This document shows positions 16,935 through 24,967 of a DNA stretch of 64,000 bases, piece after piece. The notes under the pieces are model-generated. The model was given only the letters and a program-made list of their open reading frames with translations, was not told the origin of the DNA and searched no databases. The stretch is taken from the NCBI GenBank assembly GCA_934154785.1, contig CAKPGL010000002.1, forward strand, positions 1-64,000. The letters run 5' to 3'. This DNA is from an uncultured Bacilli bacterium (GTDB taxonomy: Bacteria > Bacillota_I > Bacilli_A > RF39 > UBA660). Within the stretch, counting starts at the first letter, position 1; every line of letters begins with the position of its first letter. The position numbers and the translations under genes are program-made.

Positions 16935-17131
16935 GAGACGTTATATTTAGAATATTGTAGAGAGTCTATGGTTGGTGAAAATAGACATTGCATAAATATA
17001 TAAATCACTCGGGATGTGTTTGGGGGATAATCCTAAGACGGTAACGCGTTATAGTTTCAAGTATAATATTTTTATTATAAAAATAAGGTGGTACCACGCT
17101 AATGCGTCCTTAAAAATGGTGCTTTTTTTTG
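16935..17131 (+). promoter_or_regulatory. T-box leader controlling ileS
   Basis: Stem I elements include AGAGAGTC and the distal GGTTGGTGAAA. The probable specifier is ATC (in AAATCAC near 17005), matching isoleucine. The diagnostic T-box AAGGTGGTACCACG is at 17083-17096, followed by the antiterminator partner GCGTCCTT and a competing terminator ending in a T8 run near 17123-17130. Uncharged tRNA-Ile would stabilise the antiterminator and turn ileS on. Confidence 0.93.
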
Positions 17132-17151
17132 TATAAATGGGAGGTTTATTT

Positions 17152-20100
17152 ATGTTTAAAGAATTAAAAAAAGGAAAAATAAGTGAAATAGAAAGTGAAT
17201 TTGTAAAATATTGGAAAGATATTGATATTTTAGATAAGTCGACAAATAGAAAAGATTGTAATGAAAATTATGTTTTTTATGATGGACCAATATATGCTAA
17301 TGCAAAACCTGGTATTCACCATGTATTTGCTAAGACTATTAAAGATTCTTTCTGTAAATATCAAGTAATGAATGGTAAAAGAGTATTACGTAAAATAGGA
17401 TTAGATACACATGGGTTACCAATTGAGGTAAATGTTGAAAAGAAATTAGGATTTAAGTCAAAAGCTGATATTGAAGCATTTGGTGTTGAAAATTTTTGTA
17501 AAGAATGTAATCATGAAACTGCTTCTAATATAGATGAAGTAGATAAAGTTACTGATATGATGGGTCAATTTATTGATACTAAAAATCCTTATATTACTTG
17601 TAGTAATGATTATATTGAATCTGAATGGTGGATTTTAAAAGAAATGCACAAGAAAGGTTTAGTATATTATGGTTCTAAAGTACTTCCATATTGTCCTAGA
17701 TGTGGTACAGAACTTGCAACACATGAAGTTTCCCAAGGATATCAAGAAGATACTGTTAATACTGTTATTGTTCCATTTAAATTAGTAGGTAAAGATGAAT
17801 ATTTACTTGTTTGGACAACAACACCTTGGACTTTAATGGATAATGTTGCGGCTTGTGTAAATCCTAATTATGAATATTTAAAAGTAGAATCTAAAGGATA
17901 TAAGTTTATTGTTGGAAAAACTTTAGCAAATAAAGTATTAGGTGATGAATACGAAGTATTAGAAACATATAAAGGTTCTGATTTAGTAGGACTAGAATAT
18001 GAACAATTAATGCCTTTTGCTAAAGTTGATGGTAAAGCTTTTATTGTAGTTGCGGATGAATATGTAACTGATGAAGATGGTACAGGAATTGTTCATATAG
18101 CTCCAGCTTATGGTGCTGATGATAACCGTGTTTGTACTACTAATGGAATTTCATTTATTCAAAGTGTTGATGCTTCAGGTTGTTATAAAGTAGGTCCTTG
18201 GAAAGGAACTTTAGTTACTGATAAAGAACTTGAAATAGATATTATAAAATGGCTTAAAGAAAATGATAAACTATTTAAGAAAATTAAAATGACTCACGAT
18301 TATCCACATTGCTGGAGATGTAAGAGTCCACTTATTTATTATGCTAAACCAGCTTGGTATATAAGAAATACAAGTTATAAAGATAAAATTATAGAAGCTA
18401 ATAAAACTATTAATTGGTATCCTGATTATATTGGAACTAAAAGATTTAATAACTGGCTAGAAAATATGCTTGACTGGGGTATTTCTAGAAATAGATATTG
18501 GGGTTGTCCACTTCCTATTTGGACCTGTCAAGAATGTAATCATTTTGAAGTTATTGGTTCTAAGGACGAATTAAAATCATTAATGGTAGAAAAAGATATT
18601 GATGTTAATTCATTAGAGTTACATAGACCTTATATTGATAAAATTCATATTACTTGTAGCAAATGTGGTCATGTTATGAATAGAGTTCCAGATGTTATGG
18701 ATGTATGGTTTGATTCTGGTTGTATGCCTTATGCCCAATATCATTATCCTTTTGAAAATAAGGAATTATTTGAATCACAATTCCCAGCTGATTTTATTGC
18801 TGAAGGTGTAGACCAAACTCGTGGTTGGTTCTATGTTTTATTAGTTATTTCTACTATTATATCTGGTAAATCAAGTTTTAAAAACGTTGTTGTTAATGAT
18901 ATGATGTTAGATGCTAATGGCAAAAAGATGAGTAAATCAACTGGTAATATAATTGATCCTATTGAAATAATGAAACAATATGGTGCTGACGCTAATAGAT
19001 GGTACATGTTATATACTTCTCCAGTTTGGACACCACTTCGTTTTGATGTAGATGGTTTAAAAGAAGTTTCTTCTAAGTATATCTCAACATTTAAAAATAC
19101 TTATTCATTCTTCCAAATGTACGCTAACGCTGATAATATAGATCCAAGAGAATATACTGTTGATTATGAAAAAAGAGAATTAATTGATAAGTGGATTTTA
19201 TCTAAATTAAATAAACTTATTAAAGAAGTAACTGATGCTTATAATAGTTATGATTTAACTGTTGTTGTAAGAAAGATAACAGATTTCTTAAATAATGATT
19301 TATCTAATTGGTATATTCGTATTAATCGTCGTCGTTTCTGGGAAAGTGAATTAACAGAAAATAAAAAAGCTGTATATTTAACAACTTATGAAGTATTACT
19401 TACACTTACTAAATTAGTTGCGCCAATTACACCATTTATTTCTGAAGAAATTTATAAATGTTTAACAGAAAAAGAATCAGTTCATTTAGAAAGTTTCCCT
19501 AAATATAATGCAGATTTAATTAATGATGCTATTGAAGAGAAGATGGATTTAGTAAGAGATATCTGTAGTTTAGGTAGATTTGCTCGTGATGATGCTAAAA
19601 TAAAAGTACGTCAACCAATTAGTGAAGTTATTATTGATAGTAATAATAAAGATATAATTGGGGATATTGATACTATTATTAAAGAAGAATTAAATGTTAA
19701 AAATATTTTATATATTTCAGATATGACAAAATATATGGATTATGTAATTAAACCTAATTTTAGAGAAGTAGGTAAAAAACTGGGTTCTAAAGTAAAAGCT
19801 TTCCAAGAAAGTTTAACTACTTTAACAAATGAACAAATATCTACTTTAAAGGAGAAGTCTATTGTTATTAATGTTGCAGGTGAAGATTTAGAAGTAACTC
19901 CTGATATGGTAGAAATAAATGTTAAGGTTAAAGAAGGATATTATAGTTCAAGTAACGCTAAGACATTTGTTATCTTAAATACAGAGCTTACTCAAGAATT
20001 AATATTAGAAGGTATTGCTCGTGAACTTGTTAGAAAAATTCAATCATTAAGAAAAGACGCTGACTTAGTTATTACAGATCGTATTAAAGTATATTATGAT

Positions 20101-20250
20101 GGTGATACTTTAATTGATGATACAATAAAAACATACAGTGAATTTATTAAGAATGAGACATTAGCGGTAGAATTAATTAAAAAATCGAATGTTAGTGAAA
20201 AATTTGATATGAATGATACTACGGCCGAACTTAAGATTGAAAAAATATAA
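17152..20250 (+). CDS. ileS: Isoleucyl-tRNA synthetase, type 2, with altered HIGH motif
   Basis: 1032 aa, the size of the type 2 (eukaryote-like) IleRS. Domains in order are the Rossmann catalytic core, the editing domain (from about residue 190, with the WTTTPWTL motif), KMSKS at 592-596, an anticodon-binding domain, and the long C-terminal region with ILEGIARELVRKIQ typical of type 2. Zinc-binding Cys pairs occur (CPRCG, CTCQECN-like, CSKCG). The class I signature HxGH is replaced by GIHH at residues 54-57. Such GxHH enzymes have been described among type 2 IleRS and associated with strong mupirocin resistance. The ATG at 17152 follows GGGAGG; an in-frame ATG at 17137 lies upstream of it. 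Confidence 0.97.
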   Translation: MFKELKKGKISEIESEFVKYWKDIDILDKSTNRKDCNENYVFYDGPIYANAKPGIHHVFAKTIKDSFCKYQVMNGKRVLRKIGLDTHGLPIEVNVEKKLGFKSKADIEAFGVENFCKECNHETASNIDEVDKVTDMMGQFIDTKNPYITCSNDYIESEWWILKEMHKKGLVYYGSKVLPYCPRCGTELATHEVSQGYQEDTVNTVIVPFKLVGKDEYLLVWTTTPWTLMDNVAACVNPNYEYLKVESKGYKFIVGKTLANKVLGDEYEVLETYKGSDLVGLEYEQLMPFAKVDGKAFIVVADEYVTDEDGTGIVHIAPAYGADDNRVCTTNGISFIQSVDASGCYKVGPWKGTLVTDKELEIDIIKWLKENDKLFKKIKMTHDYPHCWRCKSPLIYYAKPAWYIRNTSYKDKIIEANKTINWYPDYIGTKRFNNWLENMLDWGISRNRYWGCPLPIWTCQECNHFEVIGSKDELKSLMVEKDIDVNSLELHRPYIDKIHITCSKCGHVMNRVPDVMDVWFDSGCMPYAQYHYPFENKELFESQFPADFIAEGVDQTRGWFYVLLVISTIISGKSSFKNVVVNDMMLDANGKKMSKSTGNIIDPIEIMKQYGADANRWYMLYTSPVWTPLRFDVDGLKEVSSKYISTFKNTYSFFQMYANADNIDPREYTVDYEKRELIDKWILSKLNKLIKEVTDAYNSYDLTVVVRKITDFLNNDLSNWYIRINRRRFWESELTENKKAVYLTTYEVLLTLTKLVAPITPFISEEIYKCLTEKESVHLESFPKYNADLINDAIEEKMDLVRDICSLGRFARDDAKIKVRQPISEVIIDSNNKDIIGDIDTIIKEELNVKNILYISDMTKYMDYVIKPNFREVGKKLGSKVKAFQESLTTLTNEQISTLKEKSIVINVAGEDLEVTPDMVEINVKVKEGYYSSSNAKTFVILNTELTQELILEGIARELVRKIQSLRKDADLVITDRIKVYYDGDTLIDDTIKTYSEFIKNETLAVELIKKSNVSEKFDMNDTTAELKIEKI

Positions 20251-20280
20251 TATATAAAACTATTTTAGAATAATATGATG

Positions 20281-20357
20281 AAAGTATACACAAAAGTAAA
20301 ATCGACTTTGTTTCTATGCTAAGAAATATAGTTTGATTTAGAAATGTGTATACTTTT
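20281..20357. other. Three-way-junction hairpin, likely ileS terminator
   Basis: A perfect 12-bp outer stem (AAAGTATACACA with TGTGTATACTTT) encloses two smaller stems: AAAGT/ACTTT, and TTTCTA/TAGAAA. A T-rich run follows. It is probably a terminator, but the branched form is unlike the simple hairpins elsewhere here. The rest of the 20251-20587 gap is AT-rich, with no ORF or clear promoter that I can support. Confidence 0.6.
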
Positions 20358-20587
20358 TGTTTTATAAGTTTAAGTTAAAAATCATTATAATATTTACAAA
20401 GAGTTTAAAAAATGATATATTTTATATAGGGTAGTGATACTCAATTATTGGTATAAGTGTTATTATGGAGAACGTTAAAATTGTATATTAAAAAAATGAT
20501 AGTTATAAAAATAATTATTATTTATATTTATATGGTCTACGTAATTAAACATTTACTAAAAAATAAGAGAAAGAAAGAGGTAAGTTT

Positions 20588-21610
20588 ATGAATTGTCCTA
20601 ATTGTGGAACGTTAAATAATCAAGATTCAAAATTTTGTATAAAGTGTGGTAATCAACTTTCTACTAATGATGTAGAACAAATGGTTTCTATTCCAATAAA
20701 TGAACCAGTATCTACAATAAATCAAAGTGAAAACAATATGTACTCTAGTGAGCAAATTCGCTCTAATAGTTTAAATGCAAATTATATGAAGCCAGAGTAT
20801 AATCAATCAACGCAAAACATTGATTCAACAAATTATCAATCAAATCAAACAAATGATAATGTTGGTTTTCAAAGTAATGTTTATCAGCAACCGGTTTATA
20901 CTCAAACAACAACACAACAATCAGTAAATAGTGGTAGTAATGCTAGTACAGCACCATTAAATTATTTAATGTATATAATAGCGGTTTTAATAAAACCATT
21001 TAAAAGTTTTAAAGATGAAGAAACAAAGTTAAATAATACTAAACATTCATTTATTTTAGCACTTATTATTTCTGGAACTATGACCATAATAAATTTGATA
21101 AAAACTATATTTTTAACTGTAAGGGTTGCAAGTTATAGTTGGACTAAAGGTTATACTTATTCTTGGGAATGGGATAATTTAAAGAATATTAAGTGGCTTG
21201 AAGTTATTGGAAAAAATTTCTTAATATATGCTGGTATAATTTTAGCAGTAGCGTTAGTGTTCTATTTAGGAAGCTTAATTGTAAAAAAAGAATTAAGCTT
21301 TGTAAAATCATTATCAATCGCTTCAACAGCTATTATACCTGTAGTTATAGGTGCAATGATAATTTCTCCATTGGTGGGAAAGATTTGGAATCCATTAAGT
21401 GTTGTGTTTACTGTTGTAAGTGGTACTTATTCGTTAATTATTCTTTATGAATTAATGAATGATAAACTAAAATTAGATGAAGATATAAAGATTTACTTTA
21501 ATGTGGTTTGTCTTGGTATATTAGCGGTTGCGGGATATTATGTATATATGAAATTATTAATGAGTTCAGTAACTGATGGATTAAATGGATTATTGGATTT
21601 ATTTAAGTAA
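20588..21610 (+). CDS. Zinc-ribbon multi-pass membrane protein (YIP1/DUF6574-like)
   Basis: 340 aa. A double-CxxC zinc ribbon (MNCPNCG, FCIKCG) is followed by a Ser/Gln/Asn-rich disordered linker (about residues 30-125). About five transmembrane helices then resemble YIP1-type domains found in Firmicutes zinc-ribbon membrane proteins. Function unknown. The ribosome-binding site is AAAGAGG. It converges with sigK across a perfect palindrome. It recalls the zinc-ribbon/TM2 protein at the window start in layout, not in membrane domain. Confidence 0.75.
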   Translation: MNCPNCGTLNNQDSKFCIKCGNQLSTNDVEQMVSIPINEPVSTINQSENNMYSSEQIRSNSLNANYMKPEYNQSTQNIDSTNYQSNQTNDNVGFQSNVYQQPVYTQTTTQQSVNSGSNASTAPLNYLMYIIAVLIKPFKSFKDEETKLNNTKHSFILALIISGTMTIINLIKTIFLTVRVASYSWTKGYTYSWEWDNLKNIKWLEVIGKNFLIYAGIILAVALVFYLGSLIVKKELSFVKSLSIASTAIIPVVIGAMIISPLVGKIWNPLSVVFTVVSGTYSLIILYELMNDKLKLDEDIKIYFNVVCLGILAVAGYYVYMKLLMSSVTDGLNGLLDLFK

Positions 21611-21647
21611 TTTATTTAATTAATAAACTGTTCAAAATGTGATGCTT

Positions 21648-21671
21648 AAACCAAGATTTAAATCTTGGTTT
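21648..21671. terminator. Perfect 24-bp palindrome between convergent genes
   Basis: AAACCAAGATTT is followed directly by its reverse complement AAATCTTGGTTT. It lies between two convergent genes and is likely a bidirectional terminator, though its T tracts are weak. Confidence 0.6.
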
Positions 21672-21699
21672 GCTTGATTAGTTTTGAGTATTAGAAAAA

Positions 21700-22398
21700 T
21701 TAATCACTATGATTTTTGTTTTTAATATATTCACGGAGCATTTTAGTAAGTGCTCTTTTTTCTATTCTGGAAACATAACTACGAGAAATACCTAGTTTTT
21801 TAGCAATATCTTTTTGAGTTATTTCTTTATTACCATCTAGACCATATCTTTTAATGATTATATCTTTTTCTCGGTCTGTTAATACTTTAAAATAATTTTT
21901 TAAAAGATTTATATTGTTTTTATTATGTATTTCCATAGCGTAATCAGGGTCGGGGGTTTTTAAAATATCTAAAAAAGTTATTTCATTGCCATCTTTATCA
22001 AATCCTATAGATTCATTTAAACTAATATTTTTATTATTTTTTTTATTACTACGATAGTACATTAATATCTCATTTTCTATACATCTCGCACAATATGTAG
22101 TTATTCTAGTACCATGTTTATAAGAGTATGAATCTATCCCTTTAATAAGACCAATTGTACCTATACTAATTAAATCGTCAGTATCATTATTTTTATTATC
22201 GTATTTTTTAACAATATGCGCAACTAATCTTAAGTTATGTTCAATTAATTTATTTCTTGCGTCAACATCTCCTAATTTAGCTTTTTCTATAAGAACTTCT
22301 TCTTCCTCTTTAGATAGTGGATCAGGGAATACATTATTAGAGTAAGCAGCACTAAATAAATAGAAATCTTTAAATAAAAATTTTAATAATTTAAACAT
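21700..22398 (-). CDS. sigK: Sporulation sigma factor SigK
   Basis: 232 aa, an intact single ORF. The N-terminus (about 20 residues, hydrophobic FKLLKFLFKDFYLFSA) fits the pro-sequence cut by SpoIVFB, a homologue of which is encoded at 37.2 kb. Then come NVFPDPLSKEEE, the region 2 core LVAHIVKKY, DLISIGTIGLIKGIDSY and CARCIENEIL, and region 4 with LGISRSYVSRIEKRAL. SigK directs late mother-cell gene expression. No skin-type element interrupts it. The divergent neighbour is an unknown secreted protein. Confidence 0.92.
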   Translation of the reverse strand: MFKLLKFLFKDFYLFSAAYSNNVFPDPLSKEEEEVLIEKAKLGDVDARNKLIEHNLRLVAHIVKKYDNKNNDTDDLISIGTIGLIKGIDSYSYKHGTRITTYCARCIENEILMYYRSNKKNNKNISLNESIGFDKDGNEITFLDILKTPDPDYAMEIHNKNNINLLKNYFKVLTDREKDIIIKRYGLDGNKEITQKDIAKKLGISRSYVSRIEKRALTKMLREYIKNKNHSD

Positions 22399-22492
22399 AT
22401 TTCACTTCCTAATAAAAATATATGTAAAAAATTTTAAAAAATAAAAGGAAATAAAAAAGTTTTGTTGTATGTTTAAATTAGGGAGGTAAGAA

Positions 22493-23806
22493 ATGAAGAA
22501 AGTTTTATTAAGTGTTTTGTTAAGTTTAATTTTGAAGGAGGGAGTTAGTGCTAAAATATATTATTCTGATTATTCAGAGTTTAGTGATTATAGTTTAGAA
22601 AAAATAGAAAGTAGTGATTTAGTAAATGTAGAGGTAAAAAAGGTTTATAATAAATATTTTAGTGTGGCTGTAGGTGATTATTATAGATTAGATGAAAATC
22701 CAGTATTTTATCCCTATATCAATGTAAATATTTATAAAGATACAGAATTTACAAATTGGAGTAGTGTATATCCTGAAGATAGGTTAGGTAGAATTATTGA
22801 AATTAAAAATGTTTGTGATAGTAATGATTGTAAATTTAATCACTTTGAGTATAGATATAAGGATAGATTATATTTTCATTATCAAAACATTGAAAAAGTA
22901 TTAGATGAGGACTCTGTTTTAAAAGGATATATAAAAGATGAACATGACTATAAAAGCTATTATAGAACCCAAGTTAGAGATAAAATAAATATTAGTGATG
23001 AAATAATTATTACAAAGAATAGTCAAACTATAAATGATTTTATAGATAGTACTGTACCTTATCAAGTTAGTGGTAATATAGATTACTCTAAAAATGATAT
23101 ATATACTGTAAATATAGTTACTAGTTTTGTGACTATACCATTAAGAGTAGAAGTACTTATTTTTGATAATATTGTAGATAATTATAATAAAGATTTGTTT
23201 AATAAAAATTTAGATATAGAAAAATTAAATAAGGAAATAGAAGTATATAAAAATAAACTTGTTATTAGTAAACAAAATGAAAGTACTTTGAATAAAAAGA
23301 TAGGAGATTTACAACTTGATATAAATAATTTCTATATTTTAAATACAGAAATGAAAGAAAAAAATACTTTGTTGGAAAGTAAAATAAATGATTTATATCA
23401 AGAAAACGGCTTATATCAAAAATCAATTTTGGAATGGAAAAATACTAATGATAACTATGAACTAGAAATATCTAAAAAGAGTAGTGAAATAAATCTCTAT
23501 AAAAAGAAAATCCTCGATTTGAACAGAATAATATATGAAAAGAATATTGAAAATACTAGTAAGGATAGTATTATAAAAGATTTAAATAATAGGATTGAAG
23601 ATTATGAATTAAGTTTATCTAAAGATAATGATATTTTAAAAAAACTTAATTTATGTAATGAAGTAAATAATAACCTAAATAAGAAAATTAATAACAGTAA
23701 AACTATAGAAAAACAGAATGTAGTTTACATATTATTTATTAGTATTATATTCTTTTTTATAGGATGTTCAATATTAAAAATAAAGTCGATTAAAAAAAAT
23801 AACTAG
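22493..23806 (+). CDS. Unknown exported coiled-coil protein with C-terminal membrane anchor
   Basis: 437 aa, not recognised. A signal peptide ends near GVSA (about residue 20), and a Tyr-rich extracytoplasmic region follows with one Cys pair (VCDSNDC). A long Lys/Glu/Asn coiled coil spans residues about 235-400, and a single membrane helix near the C-terminus (YILFISIIFFFIGCSIL) is followed by a short basic tail. The topology suggests a cell-envelope spacer or tether. It lies between sigK (divergent) and spoIIAA (same strand, 60 bp), so a sporulation role is possible but only by position. GGGAGG precedes the ATG. Confidence 0.7.
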   Translation: MKKVLLSVLLSLILKEGVSAKIYYSDYSEFSDYSLEKIESSDLVNVEVKKVYNKYFSVAVGDYYRLDENPVFYPYINVNIYKDTEFTNWSSVYPEDRLGRIIEIKNVCDSNDCKFNHFEYRYKDRLYFHYQNIEKVLDEDSVLKGYIKDEHDYKSYYRTQVRDKINISDEIIITKNSQTINDFIDSTVPYQVSGNIDYSKNDIYTVNIVTSFVTIPLRVEVLIFDNIVDNYNKDLFNKNLDIEKLNKEIEVYKNKLVISKQNESTLNKKIGDLQLDINNFYILNTEMKEKNTLLESKINDLYQENGLYQKSILEWKNTNDNYELEISKKSSEINLYKKKILDLNRIIYEKNIENTSKDSIIKDLNNRIEDYELSLSKDNDILKKLNLCNEVNNNLNKKINNSKTIEKQNVVYILFISIIFFFIGCSILKIKSIKKNN

Positions 23807-23809
23807 TTT

Positions 23810-23816
23810 TGTCGAA
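23810..23816 (+). promoter_or_regulatory. Possible Spo0A box upstream of spoIIAA
   Basis: TGTCGAA, a perfect match to the 0A-box consensus TGNCGAA, 50 bp upstream of the spoIIAA start. In Bacillus, phosphorylated Spo0A activates spoIIA. A short site, so by-chance occurrence is possible. Confidence 0.45.
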
Positions 23817-23866
23817 ACTAAAACTAATACTTAAATTATGTGTTAAATTATTAACGAGGTGATAAA

Positions 23867-24208
23867 GTGTTAAGTATTAGTTATGAATTTCGTAGAGGAA
23901 TTCTATTTATTAGATTGATAGGTGAACTAACTAAATATACATCTTGGAAATTAAAACATGAGATAACTGATATGATTGAAGATAATGGTATCACTAATGT
24001 TGTGTTTAATTTATCAAAACTTATTTATATTGATGATACTGGTGTTAATAATTTATTAGAAAATTTTAAATTATGTAAAAAAAATAATGGTTCTGCTTTA
24101 TTGTGTGGAGTTAATAATAATATAAAAATGGCTTTTAGAAATAATAAATATAGTATGGACAAAGTAATTGATGATGAACTTAGTGCATTTGGCAAAATTG
24201 TCATATAA
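23867..24208 (+). CDS. spoIIAA: Anti-sigma F factor antagonist SpoIIAA
   Basis: 113 aa, a single STAS domain of the expected size. GELTKYTSWKLKHEI matches the GELD…A…R segment, and IDDTGVNNLL matches the phosphoacceptor loop MDSSGLGV. The phosphorylated Ser58 of B. subtilis is Thr58 here, and Ser57 is Asp. It begins with GTG after GAGGTGAT. In the standard system SpoIIAA binds SpoIIAB to release sigma F. Here sigF follows after only 3 bp, with no spoIIAB between them. Confidence 0.88.
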   Translation: MLSISYEFRRGILFIRLIGELTKYTSWKLKHEITDMIEDNGITNVVFNLSKLIYIDDTGVNNLLENFKLCKKNNGSALLCGVNNNIKMAFRNNKYSMDKVIDDELSAFGKIVI

Positions 24209-24211
24209 TAT

Positions 24212-24877
24212 ATGAATGAACAATTATTAAATTTAATCAAGGAAAATGAAAAGTTAATTTATAAAATAACCCATTTTTTTACAAATTATGAATCTAAAGA
24301 AGATTTGTTTCAAGTAGGCTGTATAGGTTTAATAAAAGCATATCAAAATTATAAGGAGGGATATAATACTAAGTTTACTACTTATGCTTATCCATATATA
24401 TTAGGAGAAATAAAAAAATATGTTAGAGAGGATAAAGGAATAAAAGTAAGCCGTGATATTACAAAATTAAATTTAAAAATAGAAAAAGCAAATGTACTAT
24501 TAACTCAAAAACTAATGCGTGAGCCAACTACTTTAGAACTATCTAATTTTTTAGGAATAAATGAAGAATATATTATTGAAGCCCTATCATCTAATAATAT
24601 TATTTATAGTCTTGATGAACCTATAGAATGTAATGATGACACAGTAAGTTTATATGAAAAAATAGGATCAATTAATACACTTGATAAAGAAACGCTTATT
24701 GCCTTAAAAGAGGAGTTAAACTCTTTAAATAAAGAAGACTACAATATAATAAATAGTCATTATTTTAAAGATTTAACGCAAAGTGAAATAGCAGAAAATC
24801 TTGGTATAAATCAAGTACAAGTATCAAGAAGAGAAAAAAAGATATTAGTAAAATTAAAAGACAAACTAACAGCTTAA
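24212..24877 (+). CDS. sigF: Sporulation sigma factor SigF (SigF/SigG family)
   Basis: 221 aa. Region 2 shows DLFQVGCIGLIKAYQNY and FTTYAYPYILGEIKKYVRED. Region 3 has LMREPTTLELSNFLGI, and region 4 ends in TQSEIAENLGINQVQVSRRE. Sequence alone fits SigF or SigG. Position after spoIIAA and before the spoVA genes, as in Bacillus, argues for SigF, the first forespore sigma factor. A 3-bp gap to spoIIAA means tight co-translation. A terminator hairpin (24861-24904) begins in its last codons. Confidence 0.88.
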   Translation: MNEQLLNLIKENEKLIYKITHFFTNYESKEDLFQVGCIGLIKAYQNYKEGYNTKFTTYAYPYILGEIKKYVREDKGIKVSRDITKLNLKIEKANVLLTQKLMREPTTLELSNFLGINEEYIIEALSSNNIIYSLDEPIECNDDTVSLYEKIGSINTLDKETLIALKEELNSLNKEDYNIINSHYFKDLTQSEIAENLGINQVQVSRREKKILVKLKDKLTA

Positions 24878-24904
24878 TATTAAATAACTTTAGTTTGTTT
24901 TTTG
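24861..24904 (+). terminator. Terminator after sigF
   Basis: ACAAACTA (in the sigF 3' end) pairs with TAGTTTGT (24891-24898), then T6. Confidence 0.65.
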
Positions 24905-24967
24905 TTGCATTTTTTAAAAATGTAATATATAATTATTTTAGTGTAACATAATAGTAAAGGTGATTTT

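Noticed and set aside
21700..22398. A skin-like element interrupting sigK
   Set aside because: The sigma factor reads as one intact ORF from pro-sequence to region 4.
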